DNA of 49,841 nt, taken from the NCBI GenBank assembly GCA_964553325.1, contig CAZKKI010000004.1:1-49841 (forward strand), in the 5' to 3' direction. Positions within the stretch are counted from its first letter, which is position 1, and the number at the start of each line of letters is the position of its first letter. Of this stretch, positions 8,231 through 18,300 are shown in pieces. The notes beneath the pieces are model-generated. The model was not told the DNA's origin, did not search any database, and worked only from the letters and a program-made list of their open reading frames with translations. The translations under genes were made by a program, and so were the position numbers. This stretch comes from BMS3ABIN04 sp964553325. GTDB lineage: Bacteria > Bacteroidota > Ignavibacteria > Ignavibacteriales > Melioribacteraceae.

Positions 8231-8268
8231 CTGCTTTGTAAATGAAAATAATTTGGTGAAAGTTTATT

Positions 8269-8436
8269 ATGGCAAAATCTAAAAATGCACGACTAACAAT
8301 AATTTTGGAAAGTACGGCGGGTACCGGTTACAGATATACTACCAAGAAAAATAAACGTAATCATCCCGGTAGAGTGGAATATAAAAAATATGATCCCGTA
8401 GTACGAAAACACGTAATATTTAAAGAAACTAAATAA
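8269..8436 (+). CDS. rpmG: 50S ribosomal protein L33, zinc-free type
   Basis: A 55-residue large-subunit protein that sits near the ribosomal E site. It reads MAKSKNARLTIILE at the start, then GTGYRYTTKKNKRN and KYDPVVRKHVIFKETK, the standard L33 pattern. It has no cysteines, so it is the zinc-independent (C-) form. Start ATG, 55 codons, ending one base before tRNA-Trp. A tRNA lies on each side, so the mRNA for this protein would be cut out of a mixed tRNA-mRNA transcript by RNase P and 3' tRNA processing enzymes. Confidence 0.93.
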   Translation: MAKSKNARLTIILESTAGTGYRYTTKKNKRNHPGRVEYKKYDPVVRKHVIFKETK

Positions 8437-8437
8437 T

Positions 8438-8510
8438 ACGTCAGTGGCTCAATTGGTAGAGCAGCGGTCTCCAAAACCGCAGGTTGGGGGTTCGAGTCCC
8501 TCCTGACGTG
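8438..8510 (+). tRNA. tRNA-Trp (CCA)
   Basis: A 73-nt tRNA starting two bases after the rpmG stop codon. Acceptor ACGTCAG pairs with CTGACGT. The anticodon arm GCGGT-CTCCAAA-ACCGC gives CCA, the T arm has GGG-TTCGAGT-CCC, and the discriminator G matches bacterial tRNA-Trp. No CCA tail is encoded. Placement directly before secE is conserved in many bacteria. Confidence 0.95.
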
Positions 8511-8533
8511 CATCTTTTAATTTTGAGTGAATT

Positions 8534-8716
8534 ATGAAACAAAAAATTATCGATTTCGTAAACGGCGTTATCAAAGAAATGAAAAAGGTAACGTGGCCGA
8601 CTAAAGAAGAACTCAAGGAATCTACCACTATTGTTATTGTCGTTTGTCTTCTTATTGCCGGATTTACTTATGCTATAGATATGGCGATTACTCAAATATT
8701 TCAAGGAATATTTTAA
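8534..8716 (+). CDS. secE: Preprotein translocase subunit SecE
   Basis: A 60-residue single-span subunit that clamps SecY in the SecYEG channel. The amphipathic helix contains the family signature EMKKVTWPTKEEL (about residues 16-28). It is followed by one membrane helix, residues about 32-52 (TIVIVVCLLIAGFTYAID). This is the short one-helix form usual outside enterobacteria. It lies 23 bp after tRNA-Trp and 3 bp before nusG; its partner SecY is encoded in the spc section of this window. Confidence 0.95.
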   Translation: MKQKIIDFVNGVIKEMKKVTWPTKEELKESTTIVIVVCLLIAGFTYAIDMAITQIFQGIF

Positions 8717-8719
8717 GAA

Positions 8720-9265
8720 GTGGAAAATTCAAATTTTAAATGGTATGTGGTAAGAACGTTCTCGGGGCACGAGAATAAAGTCAAAACTCTAATCGAAATG
8801 GAGTTGAAAGACAACGAAGAACTCCGTGAAAAAATAAAAGAAGTGCTTATACCAATTGAGAAAGTTTTTCAAGTAAAAGACGGAAAGAAAAAAACTAAAC
8901 TCAGAAATTTTTTCCCGGGCTACATTCTTCTTCATGCCGATTTGGATAACAAAGTGAAAGATTTCATCGTTAATACTCCGTCGGTTATGGGCTTTTTGGG
9001 CGACCAAAATAAACCCAATCCGCTTCAACCCGATGAAGTGAAAAGAATTGTAGGCAGAATTGCTTTGGAAGACGATACCGAACGAAGCGATACGATGTTT
9101 AGAGCGGGCGATTATGTGAAAATTATAGACGGACCGTTCAACAACTTCACTGGTTACGTTGAAGAGGTAAACGAAGATAAAATGAAAATGAAAGTAATGG
9201 TTTCTATCTTCGGCAGAAAAACACCCGTTGAAATCGATTTTGTTCAAGCTGAATTAGAAAAATAA
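8720..9265 (+). CDS. nusG: Transcription elongation/antitermination factor NusG
   Basis: A 181-residue NusG of standard length. The NGN domain (residues 1-120) opens with KWYVVRTFSGHE and includes PGYILLH, the face that contacts RNA polymerase. The KOW domain (about 127-181) has GDYVKIIDGPFNNFTGYVEE and couples RNAP to ribosomal S10 or Rho. The start is GTG three bases after the secE stop; no closer ATG fits. NusG and its partners beta, beta' and S10 are all encoded in this window. Confidence 0.96.
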   Translation: MENSNFKWYVVRTFSGHENKVKTLIEMELKDNEELREKIKEVLIPIEKVFQVKDGKKKTKLRNFFPGYILLHADLDNKVKDFIVNTPSVMGFLGDQNKPNPLQPDEVKRIVGRIALEDDTERSDTMFRAGDYVKIIDGPFNNFTGYVEEVNEDKMKMKVMVSIFGRKTPVEIDFVQAELEK

Positions 9266-9289
9266 TATTAAATAATTTTAGGTTAAACT

Positions 9290-9715
9290 ATGGCAAAGAA
9301 AGTAGAAGGTTACATTAAGTTACAGATTCCCGCCGGTCAAGCTAATCCTTCTCCTCCTGTCGGACCAGCATTAGGACAGCGCGGCGTAAACATAATGGAA
9401 TTTTGCAAGCAGTTTAATGCCAAAACTGCCGATCAACCGGGAATGATAATCCCCGTTGTTATTACGGTTTATCACGATAAATCGTTTACTTTTATTACCA
9501 AAACGCCCCCGGCTTCAATTTTGCTCAAAAAAGCGGCGAAAATAGAAAAAGGTTCTTCCGAACCGAATAAGGTTAAAGTCGCAAGCGTTTCCGATGCTCA
9601 ATTGGAAGAAATTGCCAATATTAAAATGAAAGACCTTAACGCTAACGATATTGAGCATGCTAAAAGTATGATTGCCGGAACTGCAAGAAGTATGGGCATT
9701 ACAGTTAAAGGATAA
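9290..9715 (+). CDS. rplK: 50S ribosomal protein L11
   Basis: A 141-residue full-length L11, which binds the GTPase-associated region of 23S rRNA with L10 and supports factor binding and the stringent response. The N-terminal domain has the diagnostic PVGPALGQRGVNI (about residues 23-35). The C-terminal RNA-binding domain ends with KSMIAGTARSMGI. The ATG follows a TTTTAGG leader 24 bp after nusG. First gene of rplKAJL. Confidence 0.97.
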   Translation: MAKKVEGYIKLQIPAGQANPSPPVGPALGQRGVNIMEFCKQFNAKTADQPGMIIPVVITVYHDKSFTFITKTPPASILLKKAAKIEKGSSEPNKVKVASVSDAQLEEIANIKMKDLNANDIEHAKSMIAGTARSMGITVKG

Positions 9716-9741
9716 TTTAATAACTTAAACTTGGTTTTCCT

Positions 9742-10446
9742 ATGAAGGTTTCAAAAAGAATTAAAGAGTTAAAAGAAAAAGTTGATTTGAAAAAAGAATA
9801 CTCGCTTGAAGACGCAATAAAAACATTAAAGGAAGTCTCGAACGTTAAATTTACCGAAACTTTGGATTGCGCAATAAAACTTGGTGTTAACCCGAAGCAT
9901 GCAGACCAAATGGTTCGCGGAACGGTATCTTTACCACACGGAACCGGTAAGGAAGTGAAAGTGCTGGTGATTGCAAAAGGACCGGAAGCAAAAGAAGCTT
10001 TGGAAGCCGGTGCCGATTATGCCGGATTCGAAGAATATCTGGAAAAAATTAAATCCGGTTGGGCCGATGTTGATGTTGTAATTGCCACACCCGATGTTAT
10101 GCCGGAATTAGGTAAACTTGGTAAAATTTTAGGACCTAAAGGCTTGATGCCTAATCCCAAAAGCGGTACGGTAACCAAAGACGTTGCTAAAGCGGTTAAA
10201 GAAGTTAAAGCGGGTAAAATAGAATTCCGCGTCGATAAAAACGGGATTGTGCATGTTCCGCTCGGAAAACTGAACTTCGACGATCAGGCATTGGCCGAAA
10301 ACTTTAAAGCGTTTTTACAAACTATTTTAAAACTTAAACCCGCTTCCGCAAAAGGTCAGTACGTGAAAAGTTTGTACTTGTCCAGTACAATGGGACCGGG
10401 ATTGAAAATTGACAAAGACGAAGCAATAGCTTCGGTGAAAAAATAG
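9742..10446 (+). CDS. rplA: 50S ribosomal protein L1
   Basis: A 234-residue L1, the mobile stalk protein that handles E-site tRNA. Signature segments are LGKLGKILGPKGLMPNPKSG (about residues 127-146) and IEFRVDKNGIVHVPLG. In other bacteria L1 represses its own operon by binding an mRNA mimic of its rRNA site. I see no clear mimic in the short 24-bp leader of rplK here, so autoregulation is only a family expectation. It sits 26 bp after rplK. Confidence 0.97.
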   Translation: MKVSKRIKELKEKVDLKKEYSLEDAIKTLKEVSNVKFTETLDCAIKLGVNPKHADQMVRGTVSLPHGTGKEVKVLVIAKGPEAKEALEAGADYAGFEEYLEKIKSGWADVDVVIATPDVMPELGKLGKILGPKGLMPNPKSGTVTKDVAKAVKEVKAGKIEFRVDKNGIVHVPLGKLNFDDQALAENFKAFLQTILKLKPASAKGQYVKSLYLSSTMGPGLKIDKDEAIASVKK

Positions 10447-10516
10447 AAATTACGCACTCATAAATAAATGCTTCAAACTAAATAGTGTATTATCGATTAA
10501 AAGATCTGGGTGAAAT

Positions 10517-11038
10517 ATGAATAAAAATGGTAAGGCGGAAATAGTTTCTCAGATCAAAGAGCTCTTTGAAAATTCAACCGGCGTTTATTTGGTTGACTAT
10601 CATGGAGTAAATGTTGAAGATATTAACAACCTGCGAAAGGAATTTCGTAAAGAAGGCGTTACTTACAAAGTCTTCAAAAATACTTTGATAAAACGGGCGA
10701 TAGACGAACTTGGCGGTTATGAAAATTTTAACGACAGCCTCGTTGGAATGAACGCTCTTGCTTTTACCGGCGAGAATTTCGTTGCTCCCGCAAAAATTAT
10801 CAAAAAGTATTTTAAGGAGAAAAAGAAATTAGTCTTCAAAGGTTGTTATCTGGAATCTCAATACTATGATTCTGAGAAACTGGATGTATTGGCATCCATG
10901 CCGTCGAAGGAAGAGTTAATTAGCTCGATTATCGGCAGTATCGCATCTCCTGCTTCGGGTATAGTCGGAGCAATAAATGCGGTTATGCGCGATATCGTTA
11001 GTTTAGTAGACGAAATAAGCAAAAAGAAAGCTGCTTAA
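10517..11038 (+). CDS. rplJ: 50S ribosomal protein L10
   Basis: A 173-residue stalk base protein. The N-terminal rRNA-binding domain shows GVYLVDYHGVNVEDINNLR and VFKNTLIKRAI. The C-terminal helix (about 145-173, ASGIVGAINAVMRDIVSLVD) would carry L7/L12 dimers. The 70-bp gap before it is the largest inside rplKAJL and is where an L10-binding leader occurs in other bacteria. The region is AT-rich and I cannot draw a convincing L10 leader fold by eye. Confidence 0.96.
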   Translation: MNKNGKAEIVSQIKELFENSTGVYLVDYHGVNVEDINNLRKEFRKEGVTYKVFKNTLIKRAIDELGGYENFNDSLVGMNALAFTGENFVAPAKIIKKYFKEKKKLVFKGCYLESQYYDSEKLDVLASMPSKEELISSIIGSIASPASGIVGAINAVMRDIVSLVDEISKKKAA

Positions 11039-11074
11039 TTAAAATTTGAAAGTAATAAAACAGGAGATACTAAA

Positions 11075-11455
11075 ATGTCAGAGAAAATAGCTGAAATTGT
11101 TGAAAAAATCAAAGGATTAACTTTGGTGGAAGCTGCTGAATTAAAAACCGCTCTCGAAGAAGAATTCGGTGTAACCGCGGCCGCTCCGGTTGTGATGGGC
11201 GGAGCTGTAGCCGGCGGTGGCGATGCGGCGGCTGAAGAAGAAAAAACCGAATTTGATGTTATTCTTAAAAGCTTCGGTGAAAAGAAAATCAATGTTATTA
11301 AAGTCGTTAGAGCTCATACCGGTCTCGGCTTGAAAGAAGCTAAAGATTTGGTCGACTCTGCACCCAAACCGGTTAAAGAAGGCGTTTCAAAAGAAGAAGC
11401 CGAAAAGATCAAGAAAGAACTTGAAGAAGCCGGCGCTACGGTTGAAATTAAATAA
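11075..11455 (+). CDS. rplL: 50S ribosomal protein L7/L12
   Basis: A 126-residue stalk protein, present as multiple dimers on L10, that recruits and activates translational GTPases. Residues 1-32 form the dimer helix (VEKIKGLTLVEAAELKTALEE). Residues about 35-57 are an Ala/Gly/Val-rich flexible hinge. The C-terminal domain has INVIKVVRAHTGLGLKEAKD and the closing GATVEIK. SD ACAGGAG precedes the ATG. A hairpin 28 bp after the stop separates it from rpoB. Confidence 0.97.
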   Translation: MSEKIAEIVEKIKGLTLVEAAELKTALEEEFGVTAAAPVVMGGAVAGGGDAAAEEEKTEFDVILKSFGEKKINVIKVVRAHTGLGLKEAKDLVDSAPKPVKEGVSKEEAEKIKKELEEAGATVEIK

Positions 11456-11482
11456 TTAACTTAATCAATTAGCCGATTTTTG

Positions 11483-11520
11483 AAGTGGTAATGCGGTCTA
11501 TTTACGCGTTACCACTTTTA
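11483..11520 (+). terminator. rplL-rpoB attenuator/terminator hairpin
   Basis: AAGTGGTAATGCG (11483-11495) pairs with CGCGTTACCACTT (11505-11517), a 13-bp stem with one T-G pair and a 9-nt loop, followed by TTATTG. It sits between the stalk genes and rpoB, where many bacteria have a partial terminator that lowers RNAP subunit output relative to L7/L12. Function is inferred from shape and position. Confidence 0.7.
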
Positions 11521-11533
11521 TTGCATTTATGAA

Positions 11534-11548
11534 ATAAATTTATTTCAC
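11534..11548 (+). repeat. 15-nt motif shared with the tuf-rpsJ gap, copy 1
   Basis: ATAAATTTATTTCAC occurs here, 28 bp before rpoB, and identically at 23960-23974 downstream of tuf. Here it is part of a 16-bp perfect palindrome (11531-11546). Both copies lie near hairpins in gaps ahead of major operons, which suggests a common regulatory element; this is inference. Confidence 0.45.
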
Positions 11549-11576
11549 ATTTTTGTTAAAATTTAAGGGGTAAAAG

Positions 11577-14500
11577 TTGGAGAAAGTAAAAGTAAATAAG
11601 AAAAATAATAGAGTAACATTCGCTTCAATTACTCCCGTTATCGATACACCCGATTTACTTAATATTCAGTTGGAATCTTTCGAAGAATTTTTGCAATTAA
11701 AAGTTCCTCCGGAAAAAAGAGAGAACAAAGGATTGCAAGCGGTATTCAATACGAATTTTCCGATATTGGACAACAAAGAATTTTACAGACTCGATTTTAT
11801 CAGCTACCATATCGAAAAACCGAGATATTCGATTACAGAATGTTCGGAAAGAGGACTAACTTATTCTTCGGCGCTGAAAGCAAAATTACGTCTTTCTACA
11901 AAAGATGAAGAAACCGAGGAATACGTAAATACGGTTGAACAAGAAGTTTATTTGGGAAATCTACCGTTTATTACGGATAGCGCTTCATTTATCATTAACG
12001 GAGCGGAAAGAGTAATTGTCAGTCAACTCCACAGATCGCCTGGTGTTGCTTTTGCTCAATCGATTCACCCGAACGGAACACCGATTTATTCGGCTCGAAT
12101 TATTCCTTTCAGAGGTTCATGGGTTGAATTTGCTACCGATATCAATCACGTAATGTATATTTATATAGATAGAAGGAAAAAATTCCAAGCAACAACTTTA
12201 TTGCGTGCGGTCGGTTATACAACCGACGAGGAAATTCTCAATCTTTTTAATTTGATTGAAGTTACCAAAGTTAAAGATTTGGACCCCGAACAACACAGCG
12301 GAAGACTTGTTGCCGAAGATGTTATAGATACCACAACAGGTGAAATTTTTGTGGCAAAAGATGAAGAATTAACCGAAGAGATTATTGAAAATATTAAAAG
12401 CTCCGAAGTTAAAGAAATTAAATTGATTACAACTGAAATTTCACCGGATCAAGATTTGATTTTGAACACATTGAAAAAAGATCCGGCGAAATCCAAAGAA
12501 GAAGCGCTATTCGCTATTTACAGACAACTTAGATCGGGTGAAGCACCGGATGTTGAAACGGCACAAGCACTTATCGATAAATTATTCTTCAATGAAAAAC
12601 GTTACGATTTGGGTGAGGTAGGTAGATTTAGAATGAATGATAAGTTGGGATTGGATATACCCCTTGATGTTAGAGTTCTTACCGTTGAAGATATCGTTAC
12701 CATAATGAAAAATATAATTCATTTGAAAAACGGAAATGTTAATGTGGACGATATCGATCATTTGGGAAACAGAAGAGTAAGAACCGTTGGCGAACAATTG
12801 ATGCAACAATTCAACGTTGGTTTGGCAAGAATGGCCAGAACAATAAAAGAACGTATGAATATGCGCGATACCGATAACATGCAACCTCAGGATTTGGTTA
12901 ATGCAAGAACTTTAAGTAGTGTAATAAACGCTTTCTTCGGAACAAACCAACTTTCGCAATTTATGGATCAAACCAATCCTTTGGCGGAATTAACACATAA
13001 ACGCAGAGTTTCCGCATTGGGCCCGGGCGGATTAACCCGCGAACGTGCCGGCTTCGAAGTCCGTGACGTTCACCATTCCCACTACGGTCGCCTCTGTCCG
13101 ATCGAAACCCCCGAAGGTCCTAACATCGGTTTGATTTCATCCCTCACTATTTATGCTAAAGTTAACAACTACGGATTTTTGGAAACACCGTACAGAAAAG
13201 TTAAAAACGGTCGTGTAACCAAAGAAGTTGAATATTTGAGTGCAGATCAGGAAGATGAATTCACAATAGCCCAAGCGAATGCACCGGTTAATGAAAAAGG
13301 TGAGTTCTTAAACGAAAGAGTAAAATGTCGTCATAAAGGCGAATTCCCAATCGTTCAACCGAAAGATGTTCATTACATGGACGTTGCACCCGCGCAAATA
13401 GTAAGTGCCGCCGCATCGTTAATTCCGTTTTTGGAACATGACGACGCAAACAGGGCTTTGATGGGTTCCAACATGCAACGCCAAGCTGTACCGTTGCTTG
13501 TTACCGAAGCACCGATTGTGGGTACCGGAATGGAAGGTAAAGTTGCCCACGATTCCCGTTCCGTATTACTTGCAGAAGATAACGGCGTTGTAGAATACGT
13601 GGATGCACAGAAAATTATTGTTAAATATGATTTCGACCCGAAAAGTGAAGAGGCTTTAACTTCATTTGACGATGAAAGACGGGTTACATACGATCTCATT
13701 AAGTTTTCCGGTACTAACCAAGAAACATGTTTTAATCAGAAACCGATTGTTAAAGTCGGACAAAAAGTTAAAAAAGGCGAAGTGCTTGCAGACGGACCGG
13801 CAATTGATCACGGTGAATTGGCACTCGGTAAAAACATTTCCGTTGCATTCATGCCGTGGAACGGTTACAATTTCGAAGATGCTATTATTATCAGCGAAAG
13901 AATAGTTGCGGAAGATGTTTATACGTCGATTCATATCGAAGAATTCGAATTGCAAGTCCGTGAAACAAAGCGAGGCGCCGAGGAATTAACCCGCGATATT
14001 CCGAACGTAAGCGAAGAGGCTACGAAAAATCTTGACGAACACGGAATAATTCGTGAAGGCGCCGAAGTTAAAGAAGGCGATATCCTTATCGGTAAAATTA
14101 CTCCGAAAGGCGAAAGCGATCCTACACCGGAAGAAAAATTACTTAAGGCGATTTTCGGAGATAAAGCCGGGGACGTTAAAGATTCGTCTTTAAAAGCTCC
14201 TCCGGGATTGAAAGGAACCGTAATTAAAACAAGATTGTTCAGCAGAAAGAAACGCGATGCCGAAACGAAGAAACTTGAGAAAAAGCAGTTGGAAAAACTG
14301 GAAGAAGAAATCCAACGAACGAAAGAAAAATATTACGAAAAACTCGTTTCGAAATTAACTGCTATCACGTCCGGTAAAACATCTCTCGGCATTAGGGATT
14401 TGGACGGATCGATTGTAATTAAAAATAAAACCAAAATAAATGAGAAAACCTTCCAAGGTCTTGCCGATGTAACCAAACTCGATTATACAAAAGATTGGTT

Positions 14501-15356
14501 CGACGATAAAAAGACCAATGAGTTAATTAAAAAGCTATACGTGAATTATTTCGGAATTATGGCGGATTTGGAAGAAGAATATAAGAGACGAAAAATTAAT
14601 ATTCAAAGCGGCGATGAATTGCCGCCGGGAATAGTCCAATTGGCAAAAGTGTATGTTGCAAAGAAAAGAAAATTATCGGTCGGCGATAAAATGGCCGGTC
14701 GCCATGGTAACAAAGGCGTTGTGGCTAAAATTGTTCCCGTTGAAGATATGCCTTATCACGAAGACGGAACACCTGTCGATATCGTTTTGAATCCTCTCGG
14801 TGTACCTTCTCGTATGAATCTGGGTCAGTTGTACGAAACCGCACTCGGTTGGGTCGGTAAAAAACTTGGCTTGAAATTCGAAACACCGATTTTTGACGGA
14901 GCAAGCGTTAAAGATGTTGAAGAATGGTTGAAAAAAGCCGAATTGGAAGAAGGAAGTAAAACAACATTATACGATGGCAGAACGGGCGAGAAATTCCATC
15001 AAAAAGTAACGTGCGGATATATCTACATGTTGAAACTCGGTCACATGGTAGATGATAAATTGCATGCACGGTCAATCGGACCCTACTCCTTAATTACGCA
15101 ACAGCCGTTGGGTGGTAAAGCTCAATTCGGTGGACAAAGGTTCGGGGAAATGGAAGTATGGGCGCTCGAAGGATACGGAGCCGCACATGTTCTGCAAGAA
15201 ATATTAACGGTGAAAAGTGATGATGTACAAGGAAGAGCAAAAACGTACGAGGCAATCGTTAAAGGCGATAATCTCGGAAAACCGGGCATACCGGAATCGT
15301 TTAACGTATTAATAAAAGAACTGCAAGGCTTAGGCCTTAATGTAAAAGCAAATTAA
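11577..15356 (+). CDS. rpoB: RNA polymerase subunit beta
   Basis: A 1259-residue catalytic subunit. The fork-loop/rifampicin cluster reads QLSQFMDQTNPLAELTHKRR then SALGPGGL (about residues 460-490). The residues equivalent to E. coli Asp516, His526 and Ser531 are all present, so the site looks rifampicin-sensitive. Other signatures are HYGRLCPIETPEGPNIGLI, GKNISVAFMPWNGYNFEDAI, GDKMAGRHGNKGV and the C-terminal GGKAQFGGQRFGEMEVWALE. A basic coiled insert is near residues 895-925. The TTG start gives the usual MEKVKVN N-terminus with AAGGGG upstream. It follows the attenuator hairpin and precedes rpoC by 35 bp. Confidence 0.98.
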   Translation: MEKVKVNKKNNRVTFASITPVIDTPDLLNIQLESFEEFLQLKVPPEKRENKGLQAVFNTNFPILDNKEFYRLDFISYHIEKPRYSITECSERGLTYSSALKAKLRLSTKDEETEEYVNTVEQEVYLGNLPFITDSASFIINGAERVIVSQLHRSPGVAFAQSIHPNGTPIYSARIIPFRGSWVEFATDINHVMYIYIDRRKKFQATTLLRAVGYTTDEEILNLFNLIEVTKVKDLDPEQHSGRLVAEDVIDTTTGEIFVAKDEELTEEIIENIKSSEVKEIKLITTEISPDQDLILNTLKKDPAKSKEEALFAIYRQLRSGEAPDVETAQALIDKLFFNEKRYDLGEVGRFRMNDKLGLDIPLDVRVLTVEDIVTIMKNIIHLKNGNVNVDDIDHLGNRRVRTVGEQLMQQFNVGLARMARTIKERMNMRDTDNMQPQDLVNARTLSSVINAFFGTNQLSQFMDQTNPLAELTHKRRVSALGPGGLTRERAGFEVRDVHHSHYGRLCPIETPEGPNIGLISSLTIYAKVNNYGFLETPYRKVKNGRVTKEVEYLSADQEDEFTIAQANAPVNEKGEFLNERVKCRHKGEFPIVQPKDVHYMDVAPAQIVSAAASLIPFLEHDDANRALMGSNMQRQAVPLLVTEAPIVGTGMEGKVAHDSRSVLLAEDNGVVEYVDAQKIIVKYDFDPKSEEALTSFDDERRVTYDLIKFSGTNQETCFNQKPIVKVGQKVKKGEVLADGPAIDHGELALGKNISVAFMPWNGYNFEDAIIISERIVAEDVYTSIHIEEFELQVRETKRGAEELTRDIPNVSEEATKNLDEHGIIREGAEVKEGDILIGKITPKGESDPTPEEKLLKAIFGDKAGDVKDSSLKAPPGLKGTVIKTRLFSRKKRDAETKKLEKKQLEKLEEEIQRTKEKYYEKLVSKLTAITSGKTSLGIRDLDGSIVIKNKTKINEKTFQGLADVTKLDYTKDWFDDKKTNELIKKLYVNYFGIMADLEEEYKRRKINIQSGDELPPGIVQLAKVYVAKKRKLSVGDKMAGRHGNKGVVAKIVPVEDMPYHEDGTPVDIVLNPLGVPSRMNLGQLYETALGWVGKKLGLKFETPIFDGASVKDVEEWLKKAELEEGSKTTLYDGRTGEKFHQKVTCGYIYMLKLGHMVDDKLHARSIGPYSLITQQPLGGKAQFGGQRFGEMEVWALEGYGAAHVLQEILTVKSDDVQGRAKTYEAIVKGDNLGKPGIPESFNVLIKELQGLGLNVKAN

Positions 15357-15391
15357 ATTAATTAAAGTTTTACGTTTAAGGAGATAGCTTT

Positions 15392-18300
15392 ATGAGATAT
15401 AGAGCTCAAGAAACAAAATTCAAAAGAATTGATAAGTTAACAATCAGCCTGGCAAGCCCCGATGATATTTTATCGAGGTCTCACGGCGAAGTTACAAAAC
15501 CGGAAACGATTAACTATCGTTCTTTCCGACCCGAAAAAGACGGTCTTTTCTGTGAAAAGATTTTCGGACCGGTAAAAGACTGGGAATGTGCATGCGGAAA
15601 GTACAAAGGTATTCGTTACAAAGGTATTGTATGCGATAGATGCGGTGTTGAGGTTACATTGAAAAGCGTTAGAAGAGAAAGAATGGGGCATATTTCACTT
15701 GCAGTGCCGATAGTTCATATTTGGTTTTTCAAAGCTCTTCCGTCTAAAATCGGCAACATAATCGGAATGACGACCAAGGAGTTGGAGAAAATTATTTATT
15801 ACGAATCTTATGTAGTTATAAACCCCGGAACAACCGGATTAAATAAGAAAGACTTGATTTCGGAAGACCAATACTTCGAGATTCTTAGTTCGTTACCTTT
15901 CGAAAACGATTCCCTCGATGATGATGATCCGAAAAAATTTATTGCTAAAATCGGTGGCGACGGAGTTAAGGAATTACTGAAACAAATTGATATAGAAGCC
16001 ACGTTTAGAGAATTAAAAGCCCGACTGAAACACGAAAATTCACAGCAAAAAAGAAACGATTTGCTTAAAAGACTGAGAGTTCTCGAAGCATTCCGCCCGC
16101 GCGAAGGAAAAGTTGAAAACCGCCCCGAATGGATGGTTATGAGCATTATTCCAGTTATTCCTCCGGAATTAAGACCTCTTGTTCCGTTGGAAGGTGGCAG
16201 ATTTGCTACGAGCGATTTAAACGATTTGTACAGACGTGTAATTATTAGAAATAACCGTTTGAGAAGATTGATCGATATAAAAGCTCCGGAAGTAATTCTG
16301 CGAAACGAAAAAAGAATGCTTCAAGAAGCCGTAGATGCTTTGTTCGATAACTCGAGAAGAACAACTGCCGTACGTAGCGACGGAAACAGACCGCTTAAAT
16401 CTTTAAGCGATATGCTTAAAGGTAAACAAGGTCGTTTCAGACAAAATCTTCTCGGGAAAAGAGTCGATTATTCCGGCCGCTCGGTAATTGTGGTGGGACC
16501 CGAATTGAAACTACACGAATGCGGTCTGCCGAAAGACATGGCGGTTGAATTATTCAAACCTTTTATTGTTAGAAAGTTAATCGATAGAGGATATTATAAA
16601 ACGGTAAAAAGCGCCAGAAAGGCTGTGGACAGAAAAGAGCCGATGATTTGGGATATACTAGAAAAACTGATTGATAGTCACCCCGTGTTACTCAACCGTG
16701 CACCCACTTTGCACCGATTGGGTATTCAAGCCTTTCAACCGAAATTGATTGACGGTAAAGCCATACAATTGCACCCGATGGTTTGTACGGCGTTTAATGC
16801 CGATTTTGACGGCGACCAAATGGCTGTTCACGTTCCGCTATCCTACGAAGCACAATTGGAAGCGGCTTTGTTAATGCTTTCGAGCCATAACATATTATCA
16901 CCGCAAAACGGAAGTCCTATTGTTGTTCCCACTCAAGATATTATTCTGGGTTGTTATTATCTAACCAAAGTAATGCCCGGCGCAAAAGGCGAAGGCATGG
17001 TATTTAACGATCAAGAAGAAGTATTGATTGCCTACGATGCAAAAGTAATCGATCTTCATGCTAAAATTAAAGTTAAAATAAACGGTGAAATGATTGAAAC
17101 TACTACCGGCCGGGTAATCTTTAACAGAATAGTTCCCAAAGAAATGGGATTCTATAACGAATTGTTGATTAAAAAAGTATTTAGCGGCTTTATTTACAAA
17201 ATGTTCATTAAACTCGGCAATGAAGTAACCGCTAAATTCTTAGACGATTTGAAAGCTTTGGGGTATCGTTATGCAACCGCAGCCGGTATATCAATCAGCT
17301 TCAGCGATATGATTGTACCCGATGAAAAAACCAAATTAATAGAAGAATCGAATAAAAAAGTTGCGCAAATCCTTAACGAACACGAACAAGGTTTAATAAC
17401 CGATGCCGAACGATACAATAAAATTATTGACGTTTGGACGCATACAACAAACAACGTTAGTAAATCGTTAATGGAAAAATTGAAAAACGACCAAAACGGA
17501 TTTAACTCTTTGCATATGATGGTTGATTCGGGTGCTCGTGGATCTCAAGAGCAGGTAAGACAGTTAGCCGGTATGCGCGGATTGATGATGAAACCACAAA
17601 AAAGTTTAAGCGGTCAATCCGGCGAAATTATCGAAAACCCCATTGTTGCTAATTTCAAAGAGGGCCTTTCGGTACTTGAATATTTTATCTCAACTCACGG
17701 TGCACGTAAAGGTTTGGCCGATACGGCTCTGAAAACGGCGGATGCGGGATATTTGACAAGACGATTAACCGACGTAGCGCAAGACGTGATTGTTACCGAA
17801 ACCGATTGCGGTACGATTAGGGGTGTTTATGTATCCGCATTAAAAGACGTTGAACTCGAAAGGGAACCGTTGGCGGAAAGAATTACAGGCCGTGTTGCCC
17901 AAGAAGATGTTTACGATCCCAGAACCGATGAATTAATTATCGAAGCCGGTGAATTAATCTCGGAAGAAATTGCAGAAAGAATCGACGAAGCCAACATCGA
18001 TTCGGTTTACATTCGTACGGTACTTACCTGCGAAGCCGAGCGCGGTGTTTGTGCGAAATGTTACGGAAGAAACCTTACAACGGGTAAATTGGTTGAAATC
18101 GGTGAAGCGGTTGGAATTATTGCCGCACAATCGATCGGTGAACCCGGTACGCAGCTTACACTTCGTACTTTCCACCTTGGTGGTACCTCGTCTCGTATTG
18201 CAAGTCAATCCCAAGTTGAAACCAATGTGGAAGGAACGGTAAAATATGATAAAATCAATTATGTGGAAAAAGAAGATTTCAGAGGGAAGATTAAAGTTGT

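Noticed and set aside
7819..8241. Several 60-75 codon open frames across the tRNA cluster on both strands
   Set aside because: They run through complete tRNA genes and translate tRNA sequence; there is no ribosome binding site or family match.
10447..10516. L10-binding leader upstream of rplJ
   Set aside because: The position is right, but the 70-bp gap shows no convincing kink-turn or stem by eye; a covariance-model search would decide.
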